Shown piece after piece: positions 13,212 through 25,904 of a stretch of 64,000 bases of DNA (the first letter of the stretch is position 1; each line of letters opens with the position of its first letter). A model generated the notes under the pieces. The model was not told the DNA's origin and did not search any database. It worked only from the letters and a program-made list of their open reading frames with translations. Source of the DNA: Diorhabda sublineata (taxonomy: Eukaryota; Arthropoda; Insecta; Coleoptera; Chrysomelidae); assembly GCF_026230105.1 (NCBI RefSeq), contig NC_079476.1, positions 13,344,709-13,408,708 on the forward strand, given 5' to 3'. A program made the translations under genes and the position numbers.

Positions 13212-13846
13212 TTAATTTATTTTTGCATTATGATTTGCAACTGCTTCCTGAGCTTTTGAAAAATTTTTGGGACCTTTTGATGCTCTTGCTCGAATTTCAT
13301 CTTCCACCGATTTGTTCACTGTTTTACTAACAGCCTGCTTGAGTTTCTGCGAAACTTCTTGTTTTTTAGGCTGACGTGGACAGTCTGAAATTAATTGATT
13401 GAATACATCAGAAAATTCATATATTATACAGGTTTATGAAGTAAGGCAATACTTTTGATAATCATCAATTCGTATGAAAATGTGAAAGGATATTGAATAA
13501 TGAATAGGTATGTTATGTTATATATAAAACATAAGCTTTTTTTGCAAAATGTAGTTCAATACTATTTATGTTAACCGTTTTTATTATATATCAGTAAATA
13601 AAATCGTTTTTTATATAAATAAATTTTTTAAAATATACAAGTTGTTATTATTTACATATGTATATAACAATATTATTAAAAAATTCTGAACAAATATCTG
13701 ATAAAATTGAAATTCATTAAATATTTTGTTTTAAAAACAATCAGTTGGTACTTACTAGCTCTTTTGGTCACTGCAGATCCTTTTTGCTTCTTAACTTTGG
13801 CATTTTGTGCTAATTTAGTTTTCATCTTTAGTTTCCCTTGAGCCAT
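13212..13846 (-). CDS. UPF0390 family protein (Leydig cell tumour 10 kDa / C19orf53-like), complete
   Basis: Two exons on the minus strand, 13756-13846 and 13212-13384, joined by a GTAAGT donor and a TTTCAG acceptor, give 87 residues from ATG to TAA. The protein is small and lysine-rich. It starts MAQGKLKMKTKLAQNAKVKK, which is the family's conserved start, continues with KKQKGSAVTKRA, and ends in a predicted helical part with SKTVNKSVEDEIRARA, SKAQEAV and NHNAKIN. The family is widely conserved in animals and probably nuclear or nucleolar by composition; no enzymatic function is known to me. The intron is about 370 bp. The gene is convergent with the myosin gene, whose stop lies 1.5 kb away. 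No disruption seen. Confidence 0.87.
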
Positions 13847-14569
13847 TTATATTCAATATTTAACAAAATTATAATGTAACTGTGTATTTTATAGTACAAA
13901 ATAACACACATCTACATGTGTTATTCTGGAATTATAACTAGGGTTTCACTTGAGGTTAATATTAACTTCTAATATACATACATTTTACGGCCTCCATCTT
14001 AATAGATAAACAGTTAAAAGAATATTATTTCTTCTTTATTAACGGTTTTGACTTCGACAGTATTGGTCAATTCTCTAAAAGGTAAACTTTTCTTCGTTGC
14101 AAAACTTTACTGTTTCATTATTTTATAACAGGTATTTCGATTAACGTGACTTTGGAATGTAGTGAACAAGAGATTTCGGTTCATTTATATATAAAGAAGT
14201 ATTAATTGTTTCAAGCGCTTTTTGTATTGAAATATTAAGATCGACTATTGATTTTTTTACAAAAATACCTAAAAAATAATGCGAATATGCTAAAAAAATA
14301 CTTAATTTTGCAAAATCGAAATAATTCGGAATAAACTTGACTTACTTGACTCCTTCTAGAAGCGTGAATAAATCTATTCTTCTATAACCATTGATATGTC
14401 GTCAACTGATGGGAATATCAAACAATTATTTTTCTATTAAAGTAATTTTCTTATGGGATTATGTGTATATTCCATTATTTTCCTAACAAAATGTGTACAA
14501 AATTTTTAAAGTATTTAAAAAAAGAGGATTGCATCTCCTACCTTTAGGCATTGGAGGGCATCTCTCTAA

Positions 14570-15552
14570 GCCAGGGTAGTAGTAAAAGAAGAGAATATGT
14601 AAAGTATGAATCAACTAAGAAAAGGCCAGTCAAGGTGTCAAAGTCTACTTTTTAGATGATATCAAAAGAAGCTCAAAAAGTTGAGTGGGGAGGGCCAAGC
14701 ACATCTTTTCAATCGCCGAAAAAAATATGTAACACTAAAAAAAGAAAGCTGGATTGTACCTCGCCAGATCAGATAAAATCTATAAGAGAAATTATCTAGG
14801 ATTTTTATGTACTGGAGAAGAGACTTCCTACGTTAAAGTGTAAGAAATTATTTTTATTAGTATTATAAAGTGATGTACCTACTTAGTTTAAGGTTTACTG
14901 TTGTTACTATTCAATTTAAAAGAGCAAACGTGCAATGCTAAATTATGATGAAATTACAGGCGTTTTGCAGAAAATTAAAGACTGGCAAATCTTGACAGAA
15001 GCAATAAGTATAGGCAGCTTGAATCGGCTCCTTAAAAAAATTGGTTTCAGGTAATAATGGCTAACAGAAAATGGATTACCAGCAGACCCCAAACTAACAA
15101 AACCAGAACTATACCGCATTTTTGAAGAAAATAAATTTCGCTTCCCCATAAAGTACAAACTAGACGAACTGTTACAACAACATGGGCACCGTGTACTACG
15201 TTTACCTACTTATCATCCAGAATTAAACCCGATCGAAAAAATCTGGGCATTAGTAAAAAATTGGGTAGCTGCGCACAATACAACATTTAAACTGTCCGAT
15301 ACGGAGGCACTCGCTAGGCAAAAATTTGAGGAGGTATCGGAACAAGAGTGGTATAATATTTGCCAACATGTTAAAACATATGAGAATGACCTTATACAAA
15401 AAGAGCACATTTTAGACCACACTCTAGATCACTTAATATTTACAGTAAATACGGGTTCATCGGAAGAAAGTGAGGACAAAAACAGCGAGGATACTGATAG
15501 TTCATTAGAGGATGAACTAGGATGTTCGTCTCTAGTTTCGGATAGCGAATAA
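14570..15552 (+). pseudogene. DDE endonuclease-type transposase pseudogene with intact C-terminal 165 codons
   Basis: The upstream part (14570-15050) reads in broken frames as a basic linker (SPKKICNTKKRKLD), a helix-turn-helix-like piece (FYVLEKRLPTLK) and SLNRLLKKIGF, typical of the intron-containing IS630/Tc1-like transposases repeated in insect genomes. It contains at least two stops and an intron-like gap with an acceptor near 14958. The central catalytic region with the first two Asp residues is missing. From 15058 the frame is open for 165 codons to a TAA at 15550-15552: WLTENGLPADPKLTKPELY, LPTYHPELNPIEKIW (carrying the third acidic catalytic residue), then an acidic Ser/Glu-rich tail. 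An immobile remnant is most likely. Confidence 0.7.
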
Positions 15553-15678
15553 TGTTTTTTTTTAATTAACGACATAGATAAAATATTACACTCAACATGT
15601 GCAAAAACTGCGTTCATTATAAACATACCATGCACACCAAACCTCTATGCAATAAACAGTTGCTATTTCTATAAGATA

Positions 15679-15681
<3 letters not shown>

Positions 15682-15749
<68 letters not shown>
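15682..15749. repeat. (TA)n microsatellite
   Basis: Uninterrupted alternating TA for almost 70 bp, just downstream of the transposase pseudogene. It can form cruciforms and is expected to vary in length between individuals. Assembly length may be unreliable. Confidence 0.97.
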
Positions 15750-15756
<7 letters not shown>

Positions 15757-16318
15757 CTAAGTAATATCCTACTGTAATATATGTTTAAATCCTTAAAATA
15801 TATTTTTTTTTTGTATTTTTTAATCTAATAAATGTTTTATTGCGAACTGCATTAATTTTTTTTTAAATAAGAACCTACGCCACTGGTATATCAGTCTGAA
15901 GCGACGGAGAGGGAATATTTTAAAGTGAGGCAGACGATTACTAATTGATGACACCGTTGTTATTATTATATATTATTATATATGATGACACCTGTGGCAT
16001 TTTCTTAGTTGATTCGTACTCTACCTTGTTTTATTTTCTCTCGTTATAATTATACATTAATAATGAAAATATGAACTAAATACAGTCCTTATCATTTTAA
16101 CAAATCGGTCCTTCGAATACAAGCAACAAAATTTCTAGTTTTTTTTTATTCTTGAAAAAAGCAACTAGGACGAAATCTTGTACAAATGGGGTTTTTGAAA
16201 CTATTTCTTTTTGCACTTCCATATTTAAGTTGTTTCAATTTTCTTCATTATTTCTTTTCTCTTTCTCCCGCGAAAACTAATTCCAGCGGGAAAAACTTCT
16301 TGGCGGGAATATTCATAA

Positions 16319-16860
16319 TCATTCTTTGACTACTAAACTATAGAGTGGGCTGTAAGGAATTGGCCCTTTGTCCCTATTTAAGCTACTCTTACATCTAGCA
16401 ATTTCAAAGCTTTGAACATCCAACAACTTATCGAATCCACTTTTTAACAATTTTACATTATTAATATTTATGTCATGATTGTGACTGGCAGCGTGATCGG
16501 CAATACCTGATTTTCCGGTCCGTCCATATTTCAAATGAGCTACGAGTATGTGCTCTTTAAACTGGACAATAACGAATCTCTTAGTCTGCCCAATATACTT
16601 TCCGTCACAATCACCACAGGTTATTTCATATATACCACTCTTTTCCAAATTTGGTATTTTATCCTTAGGATTGCCCAACAATGTATTGTTATTGTAATGT
16701 ATTGTTGGATTTATACACCAATTTGAAACTCACTCTGTTAAATTTTTCTTCCAACCCTTTTGTATAAAGAGGATTGAAAGGTATCAGAGCAAATTTTTCT
16801 TGTTTTTCACTCATCAAATTCTAATTGTGGAATTGAGTTTGCGTTGAGAAAATCTGATAT
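16319..16860 (-). pseudogene. Penelope-like retroelement C-terminal relic with GIY-YIG endonuclease
   Basis: An open frame of 120 codons ends at 16319. It reads LGNPKDKIPNLEKSGIYEI, CGDCDGKYIGQTKR, a conserved FKEH block and GIADHAASHNHDI. This is the GIY-YIG nuclease fused to the reverse transcriptase of Penelope-like elements, with the CxxC pair and KSGIY...YIGQT core present. Upstream on the same strand KFALIPFNPLYTKGLEEKF and FKLVYKSNNTLQ continue the element in another frame. A near-perfect repeat of AACAATACATT shifts the frame and adds a stop at the junction. The reverse transcriptase itself is absent, as expected for a truncated copy. Confidence 0.75.
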
Positions 16861-17929
16861 TTTGTGTATCTAAGGTAGTTTTCCACGAGAAATTCAAACG
16901 TGCATTAGTTTTAACATGCACCAGCAAAGTGGGGTAAGTACTGTAAATTGAGTTCGTTTATCCGAGACTGTTTGTATGTTTGTATGCTCGAACTTTATAA
17001 TATCTATTAATCACTGCTGTTAGATGCTTCTGGATTTAGCTTTAGCAATTAAACAAATAAGGTTTTTATAATTTTATCATGTAAAACACTTTAAATATTT
17101 TCAATTTAGTTCTAATCTAAGCATGAAAAAAATTTAGAAACTAAATTTTCCTAGACCAGATCCGAACCCGGGGCCTGCAGTTTGATATCTTGAAACATTA
17201 ACACTAACAACGACATTGAATGTGTTTGTCGTATATCTTTTTATTAAGATTAAGATTAAGGTTCTTGAAACAATCTATAAATAGAAGTACCTTTTCAAAT
17301 TTTAAAAATATAACTTTGACTCCCTGTCTAAGTGTTTAAATAGTTTATGTTAAATTATGTTGAAAAATCAAATAAAAATGGATATAGAAAATGGAAGTGA
17401 CTTTTTTCTTTAACATCACTAGAAATTTGAGAAGCTGCTGAAGTCAAAAGTCAAGAAAAATGCGCAATAATACAGAGTGAGTTTTACGTATGGAACGCCT
17501 CAATTATATAGGAAACGGATTGGACGATTTTTATAAATTTTTGTGCCACAAGAGTCTTATGATACGGCCGGTATTATGGTAGTCTCTACATTGTTGTCAG
17601 ATATTTCCTTTTTCCGGAATAATAATGAACTTTGATTTTTCAAATAGATCACCCTATATATTTTGTGTTTTTAGAAATTCTTAAGAAATACTGATTATTT
17701 TTAGATGGCTGGATTAAATAAACTAGTTTAATTTGAATATTCTTTAATAATTTATGTGCTAATACAAATCTCGTAATAAGGACTAGTATCAGTAAGTTAG
17801 TGGAAAGTATAATGAAACTGGTGCAGTAAAATATTTATCCAAATCATGGTGCAGAAAACCTACAGTCTACAATGTTTGTGTCAGAAGTAGATCCACATTT
17901 GTGAAGTAGAAAAATTACGAATTTTAGAA
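16861..17929. other. Non-coding, possible end of a transposon near 17475
   Basis: No gene seen. The piece CAGAGTGAGTTTTACGTATG (17475-17494) resembles terminal sequence of arthropod Tc1/mariner-type elements and may be the outer end of the transposase relic that follows. A matching opposite end was not found. Confidence 0.35.
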
Positions 17930-18720
17930 AACATACAGTAAATGCGATTACAGTAGATGCTCAAAATGTTGCCCATTTACTTCAATACAACAGGCCATGC
18001 GATTTTTAAAACTTTGCAACATCCTTGACTGCTCAATTCTTCTGATCTCTATGGTAATCCCATCTTCTAATTTCTGAATATTGGCAGGTTTTGTCTTATA
18101 AACGATGTTTCTTAAATAAGCCCACAGGAAGTAGCCATTTCATTAAACCAAGTCTTCCAATTTATCTGCTGGGAAGCACATTATTTAGGTTAGGTTAGGT
18201 GCCTCACCATTCACGCATAGTGAGGTGTGGCAGCATCTTGTTATATTGTCGTTTGGGATATTGCTATTGTCTGAAAATTTCTAATAACGAAGTTTTTTTA
18301 AAATGTAATTAAAAATATTTACTTGGATTTGGCAACACCCGAACGAACTCAGGTATAATACTATTTTCCAATAAATCTAAATACATCGGACCATTGAAAT
18401 TACCCTCAATGAAAAATGGATCAATTATTTTGTCGCCTATATTGGGTGTGGGATTAACACTTCCAACGAGGATTGTTACGTGACCAGTATCTACAATTAT
18501 GCCGATTTACGTTTTCATTAATACAAAAAGTGGCCTCATCGCAAAACATAACATTACTTAAAAAATTTGGATCGTTTTGATTTTAACATTTTTCCATCAT
18601 TAGGTCTGCAAACTCTTAACATCTATCAAAATCATGATCTGACAACTGTTGAATCAACTTTACTTTGTATCAATGAAATTTATTATTAAATACAAAGGTT
18701 GATTCATTTGAAATAACAAA
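17930..18720 (-). pseudogene. Tc1/mariner-superfamily transposase relic
   Basis: Minus-strand pieces in order: VQQLSDHDFDRC and EFADLMMEKC, then NVMFCDEATFCINENVNRHN, which carries the first catalytic Asp in a 'SDEATF..NG.VNRHN' setting, RYWSRNNP, a scrambled central part, and the C-terminal tail GYFLWAYLRNIVYKTKP...VNGQHFEHLL. This is the common arthropod transposase type with a long C-terminal helix block. Stops and frame changes throughout. A short (TTAGG)-containing segment interrupts it near 18185-18230. Confidence 0.7.
18185..18199 (+). repeat. (TTAGG)3, insect-telomere-type motif, interstitial
   Basis: Three exact TTAGG units lie inside the transposase relic. TTAGG is the canonical insect telomere repeat, but three units can arise by chance in AT-rich DNA, and no longer array is present. 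Confidence 0.5.
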
Positions 18721-19974
18721 GCTCATCATTTATCCGAAAAAAGAAAAGATCTGACAACAATATAAATACCAAAATAATACCAGACATATCACATTTTTTA
18801 AATGGTGTGTAATACCCAATATTCAAAAGTTGACATAGGTGAATGGAAGGAGAAAATACGAAAATACATTTATTTTCTGTCAAGCCACAGGTAAGCAGAC
18901 ACTTAAATTAGGTGAAAGATTGTTTCCGATGATAACTTTGAGTACATGTTTTTTAGTCTATGAAATAACAGTTGTATTGCAATAATCCTCGAATGATGTT
19001 GCATCAAACCATCCTGACTTGCTTTTATTATAGCGTGCCCCATTAATCATACATGTATTTTGGGTTATTAATTACATAAGGCGAAAACAACTAGCGTCAC
19101 TATTAATAACAAACATTATAGATTTGACAGATTTTGTAGGATTAGCCAGTCTTACTGGGTACTTTGTGCCTCATTTAAAAACACAACGTGATGTACCAAG
19201 GCTATCTGATAAAATTAGTTTTGCCGTAGTTAATAATATTGTTAACACGAATGGAAACTTTTTTTCTTGATTTTCAATATACACTATCATTTCCTCTTCT
19301 GTTTTATTGTCTCTAATAACTTATTTGAATAAGAAAATATTGTGACTAACACACAGTCCTTAATTTGAAGAGCCTAATACTGCATCAACAATATGTCGTT
19401 CTTGTGTTTCTATTAATATTGTTTCCCCACCCACCTTTCCCAGATGCCGTTGATGCATTTTTTTCCATTACATAATATCTTACAGAAGCATATTTCAAAC
19501 ATATGTACCACTACATATTATGGTGGGGGCTTCGTTTAGTGTGGCTCTTTGTAATTTTTATAGAGATTTGAACCAAGAGTTTAATGTATTGGGAAGGAAA
19601 CTATTGAAAAAACAAAACTCTCAAATTATTTATTTAGCTCTAGGATAAATATTAAATAATCGTAAAATAATGATACATATTAAACTTAAATTACAAATCA
19701 CTCAAATATGGCACAGTTGTGTGTTTTAACAGTGTGTTGTTTGAAGCAATGTAAGCAACATTTACAAAAATAGATAAAAATTGATGTAGTTGAAAGCATA
19801 ATAGGTCAATAAGTGTACAGAGATGTTTAATTACTCGAATGTGACATAAATTGATGGAATATGTAATATGAATGTACTTTTCGTATGTGTATCATATGCA
19901 TAAATCATATAATTACAATTAAAATAACAATAATAATTTACAAGCTTGCCAAATATTAGAAGGCCATGGGTGCA
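18721..19974. other. Non-coding, no recognised feature
   Basis: AT-rich. The transposase relic may continue into it but no motif could be matched. No RNA gene or repeat end identified. Confidence 0.4.
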
Positions 19975-20475
19975 TTTCACTAAGCACTAGCGTCAATCAC
20001 CATCACGACCACGATCTTTCGTGCTACACTTAGTCCAGAGCGTTATAATCTTAAATCCAACTGGAATGGCTTACGAGGCATTTCGATCGATGAGATAAAT
20101 ATTAACGAATGGAAAAACAGAAAAAATAAAGCGGAAACTTTAGGAGGTTACGTTATAATTTCTATGTCATTGAATTTTTTAGTGGAGTGCTTAACTAATT
20201 TACATTAAAGTACTTATATTATCCCATACCCCATCAAATAATGAGATAGATTCTCATGGTTGCAATATGCGTTGGTTGAGTTTTGAAAATTCTGCTAATT
20301 CTTTCAACGCTAACTTCAACCCACCTCTTGACAAGGGTCGTCGTGAAAGGTTAGTCATGACGTCACGAGTGACTTTCTCGCCGCGACCTCAACGATCGTA
20401 GTCGCTATGTGAAACGTCCAAAAGAGTATTTCAGGCGCCGTGAACGCTTAGTGGAATGTATGCCATAAGAATCGC
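19975..20475. mobile_element. Candidate MITE with imperfect inverted ends
   Basis: The left end reads TGCATTTCACTAAGCACTAG, and the right end, reverse-complemented, reads GCATACATTCCACTAAGCGT. They share a GCATnnnTTCCACTAAGC-like core. Internal partial palindromes (ACTAAG...CTTAGT) sit near both ends. Base composition is visibly richer in G, C and CpG than the surroundings. The terminal core and the roughly 500-bp size suggest a PIF/Harbinger-type MITE, but no clear target-site duplication could be fixed. Confidence 0.4.
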
Positions 20476-20715
20476 CGAGTGACCAATTACTCATGATCAA
20501 TATGTCGTACATAGCGTGCAGCGCAACATGAAAATACCCATTCAGCAGCAGCTCGTGGTCGACACTTAACACGTGCCAACATGTAAATACGTCGTAAGAG
20601 CTTGCCACAAGCTACCTTTGAGTTATGTTCAAAAACAACCCGTTTGCACGCTTGTGTTTGTGGACCCTTGACGAGGCTTGCCAAGCAAGTAAACGTAGTA
20701 TAACGGTTATTATAC
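20476..20715. other. GC-richer tract next to the MITE candidate
   Basis: Continues the unusual composition of the preceding element. A minus-strand frame (part of 20487-20789) translates to a Cys/Arg/Ala-rich stretch (KLLRRIYMLARVKC, AAAEWVFSCCAARY) without any family I recognise. It could be part of the same mobile element. Confidence 0.3.
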
Positions 20716-23700
20716 AAGACTATATTAAAACTCATCAATAACGTTATTATATGAAGAAAAAGATTATATTTATAATTCAAATTTATCAAAGTTTACTCTT
20801 GTGAATTTAAATTAATTGGCAAATTTGAAGAATTAATCGGTCTGATAATAATTTGTATCTGATGTAGAAGTATAAAAGTACATTAATGTGTTTAACTATG
20901 CTAAGAGAAACATCCATATTTCAAATTCAATTTTTGCTCACATTCGAAACGAACATAATGCATGTCAGGTGAACGAAATCGTAAGTTTTTCAGACTGTCA
21001 GTCTCGTTTTACACACCATTATAGTCATCAAAAAAACTTCGTTCCTGTGACATGTACTATATTATAAAACCTAACATAAACTATTACAGTAAAAAACTAA
21101 AATTACCTCAGGTGTAAATATAAGAAGCCAAAAAATAGTCAAAAGCTATTACCATTTTAGAAAGTAGTTTTTTCTGATTCGGAAGACGTTCAAATCTACT
21201 TTTTACAGTTGTGCCACCTATGATTACCTTTCTACTGTAAACAGGAATTTTTAAGCAACAACTAATATAGAAGTACTTATAGTAAAGTGTTGTCAAATAT
21301 GAAATCTAAGGTGCAATTATAGTGAAATTATTTGATATTCTTACTTGAAAGTAGGTTCTTGTTTTCAAATAATTTCGTTTACTTTCAAGAACATCTAAAA
21401 ACTTAATACCACTGGAGTAACATATAGCACGATAGACGTGTTTTATATTTGTAGCAATTTGAGTAGGTGGGAAATCTTTAAACCAAGTTACCAGAGAAAT
21501 TTGTCGCTCACCATAATTAATTCAATAGAGGCAACGGAATCAGGTCTTAGTTTAGGTGACTTTATATTGGGTTTTATAAGGCTTACACAGAAAAAGGAGA
21601 AAAAATCAATGTGGCAAAAAAGAGTAGGGATAATTGCAAACGATGAACCTTTGTTTCGAAATTTTAAAATTTATTATCATTTCTGAACCCGTTGAAATCG
21701 ATGAATTATTCTAGATGCATGGAAAGCATGGACGTTTTAACATTTAACTTTTTAACGATTTTTGTAGCTTTTCTTGGAAATGGAAAGCAGAAAATTCTTA
21801 ATTTACTTTTTCACTTTAAACATAGCGCGACAATTACAGAATCTGTATTGTTTTTACAAAATTTTCGCGTGTAGACTACTCATATTGGTCGATGCTCTAC
21901 GGAACATCACAACTAATAGCATGCAAGTCTTTGTGAAAGTAGTCAGTCTCATAGACCAATTTATTGTATGAGAGAGATAATTTATATAAACACAATGAAA
22001 TTTCGAAATTGAAACATTTAGAACAAGCCGAAATTGAATAATATTTATTATATCACACAAAGTGAATGATACAGCACATACCGTTTTGGCCGAACAAGTG
22101 AAAAAATGAAATCGAATGATTCGAAGCTTTAAAAATATCCAACTTCTTGTTATTCATGAAATTCACGATAAATTTTACATGATCCATCGAAGTCGATACT
22201 TGATGAAAATTTGTGAATAAAAACAGCAAAAATCGAAAAGTGTAGCAACAATTCCAGCGGAGGAGCTGAATATTGTTTATAAGGCTGCGATAGAATTGTC
22301 GCCTCGCAGATCAAATCGACGACTTCATAAGGTCTACAAACAACTGTTGGTCTTGTTCTTTTTTATCTCGTTATGGAAATAAAAATATTTGAATTCTAAA
22401 TAACACTCACAAACCCCTAAATGCGAATCTTTTTAAAACGTATCGAGGTTAGTTAATTCTCGATTCTTGAGAATATAACAACTGACGTAGACTTCGGTGT
22501 TACTAAGAAATAAAAATAATGTTCTGTGTGTGTATTTTTGACTAATAATGAATGTATATTTAAGTAATATATAGAAGCGTTTGAGATTTTTGTGAAGCCA
22601 ATTACCACTGAATACATTTCTGATAAAATGTGCCTTAAATGTAGTGTCGTCAGCACCATTGAATTATGAAGTTAAGAGAGAATATAAATGTCAAACGATT
22701 ACATTCGAGGAAAGATCCAATAAATATATTTCAGATACGGTTTAAGTTGGGTATCCATGTGCCTATTAAATCTATGAGTTTAAAAGTGCAATCATTAAAC
22801 TCGTGATATAGTATAAAAAGCAAGAGAATAATTTCACATGAATTTCAAAAGTCTTTTAAAATCCTAATTTTTTCATTATGTGTTTGATACTAACTAGCTT
22901 TGATAGAATGAATAAAATGAAAAAGTAAATATCATAGCAGAATTAAAGTCAAAGACATTGCATCAATAATTATATAGTAACTAGTGTGTCTTTACAAGTT
23001 TAACAATTTACAACTGATCATAATAATTTGCACTGTGAATTATGCAGCAATTGTTGAGTTATTGAAAAGCTTATGGAATTCAAAATACACTCAATTATTT
23101 TCTATGCACTAAATTGGAATTATTTGAAAATATTTTAAAGGTATTTCATATAAACATAGGGTATACCTTTTTTTATTTAATCAGCAACTTGAAGCTAAAA
23201 ATTATTTCTGAAAATCGAATAATATTAAGTGATATGATTATTAACAGTACAATTTTTAAATTTTTTAACAAAAGTTGGTTGAATATTTTCTCGTTTTTTC
23301 TCAATTTACAGTAAAAGTCTTTGTTTGTCACTATTTCCTGAGGTAATGATACTTTGCTTCGTATCTCTTCCTCGATTCTTCTGGAAATAGTGACACATAA
23401 GCAATATTTCCTGATTTTTCTATATCCATTTGGTTGTTATACAAATCGATAATTTCAATTTCCCTCAATTTTTGATAAATTGTCAGCTTGACGTTGTTGA
23501 TAAAATAATATTACTAATGACGCTATAGAAACCAATCAAAGCTATCAATAATTTCATGCGAAAAGTAAATGTTATTTACATTCCTAATAGTATAAATAGT
23601 ATTAAATTACCAATTTTTTGAGTACTCACTACTATTGAAATTTCGAATAACTTCATCAGTCGAATTTGGGCAAAAGGCGAAAACAGAAAGACAAAGTAGT

Positions 23701-25700
23701 TCATATCACTGGACACACCAGTCATATACGTCAATTTAAACACTTATATCTAGATTCATCGTTTCACAGAAGATGACCCCGATCATAGAATGGATTTTGA
23801 AACCATATATAGGGTTTCTAAATTCATGCGACAAAATTCAGGAGGTGATTGTTCATATTAAAATAAGATTGGTCCTTCCTATAACAAAATTTCCTCAGCC
23901 TTGTAGTGACTAAAATTGAGTTTTATTTTTTTTTCTAAACTTGTATGACAATCCATGACACGTAGGCTACGTTTTGGCTAGAGGTGGTTACTTCCAGCAT
24001 TTATTATGAATCATATTACATTTTACGTGTTTACTGTTTTCCACTCAATTTATTAAAGAAATTATAAACTATGTTGTTTATTTTTTTTTTGCAGCTATTG
24101 GATTTGGGAGAAAAATTTAAGAATAAATAATATTTTTAAACAAAACAAGGATTTTTAGTTATAATTTTATTTCATAAAACTTCATCTTGAACAAAAGTTT
24201 TGATATGAAATAAAGTAAAGGTTGCTAATTTCACACCCGTTTAATGTAACAGGAATATTGAGAAAATACCCGATTTCAGAATTTCAGCTTTATAGGATTA
24301 CTGAAATTTTAGAAAAAAAATAAAAACTCAACACCACCTTTTACGAGTGATATATCTGAAAGTGATGGACTGAGGCAATTTTGTTATAGGGAAAACCTCA
24401 ATTTCATACGAGTAATCACCACATGAATTTAGAAACACCCTGTATATCCAACAAATATTTGACTCCAGGATAACATTGCCAAATTTCTTCTGATTCTGAA
24501 CAAAAAATAAGGTAAAGGATTTTAGATACACACTGTTTAAAATTGAAGATTGGAATGGCTATCTATAATAATTTATATAAGGAAAAAGCTATATATGGTT
24601 ATGGATATATTTCGACATTAAAATTAGCTCGACAAAGTAAGTTGAAACAACAGGAAGCTTTGCGTAAACTTATCTTCTAGTTATATATAAATATTAAATA
24701 TCACGACAAACAACTTTTATAAAAATCATTTTTTTATCAATTATACATACATAATGTCCATACAAAAATGTTTACAAAAGGTGAAAACTTTTGATTCTTA
24801 TACCGTAAATATAAACTATTACAGGAACTTCTTAAAAGTCTGTACAAAATATATTTATGTTGAATGATCAGCAAATTGGTGGTACATCTATGAGAATTGA
24901 TCAGTGCGGTCTTGTTTGAGAGGTATTTTCTAGATATATCAGAACGCTATCTTGATACTTGACGTGGAGAGATCAGAAACATCTAGAATGTTCGAGTCAG
25001 ATCAGCAACATATGAATAGTACATCGTTCTTAAAAGGACAATTAGTAGTAACTAATATGTACCAAACGGGATAAATTGATTCACTATGGATAAAGTGAAC
25101 CATTCGCTCATTTTTTGTTAAAGTGGAATATTTCCACAGAGAATTTGATAAATAAATATTTTCCCGCCCCAATTTACCTACTGAAATTTTGCGGGTGTAG
25201 ACAGGTTTAAATCATTTTTTTTGTAGAAACTTAATTTATCTCAAACGTGCCGGGACTGCACTGTCATATGAAGTGATCGAAGGATTGAAAACTTAAAAAT
25301 CGATCTGACCGATGTACTGGTACAGAATGTTGTTAACAATTACGAAATCAACCTATGGAAAAGATAGATAAGTGGTTAAATGAGATTCTGTTTTTTCAAA
25401 ATATCAATTACTTCAACTTAAGAATAAAACAACAGAAATTTTAGTATTTTTCCTGTAACAGATCTTTATAATTTTTTTACTTTTCTAGTGGTTTGTTAAC
25501 GCAATTTGTTCGGCGATTTAACTAATGATTCACTCTAGGCCAAAATGAAGTCTAAAAGGATTTACATGAAAGCCAAAAAAGGGACACAGCCAAATAAATT
25601 GAACATATTGATCACCACAGATAAGTCCAAAATAATAGGTTTTGTACTGTTTTCAGAGTTGATGGTGTTTGTGATATTCATTATTTCATCCTTAGTCCGC
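20716..25700. other. Five kilobases without a recognisable gene
   Basis: AT-rich. Open frames up to about 80 codons show no protein similarity. Near 23690-23870 the pieces TEDDPDHRMDF and RVSKFMRQNSGGDCSY faintly recall a transposase but are too short to call. A well-formed splice-acceptor-like tract at 24074-24094 is followed by 12 open codons, which I do not consider a gene. Confidence 0.4.
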
Positions 25701-25775
25701 ATTCACTTCTACCACTAATACTCATAATTACACTGTCTGTTTTGATAAGTTATTGTCTTCAGAAATCCAAGCACG
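25701..25775 (+). repeat. Dispersed module, copy 1
   Basis: Contains CACTAATACTCATAATTACA followed by CTGTCTGTTTTGATAAG and TTATTGTCTTCAGA. The same order of blocks recurs near 36911, and in reverse near 51648 and 55876. It is non-coding, and the family is unknown to me. It lies just before a LINE relic. Confidence 0.55.
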
Positions 25776-25904
25776 CTAGAGAAGCCAGTCAGTGGTTAAG
25801 TTTCAATGTAGAAGTCGGATGAATAATTCAGGGAAAACTTCAAAAAAAAGTTATGTAATGTTAAAAGGAGTCTAGGGCTTTTTTGGTGTTTTAAAATATT
25901 TAAA

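Noticed and set aside
18185..18199. TTAGG repeats as an old telomere or chromosome-fusion point
   Set aside because: Only three units, and no degenerate array around them.
24074..24131. Acceptor-like tract (pyrimidines, TTGCAG) followed by 12 codons and a stop
   Set aside because: No upstream exon pairs with it, and the peptide has no similarity. As a last myosin exon it would need an intron of almost 14 kb spanning another gene.
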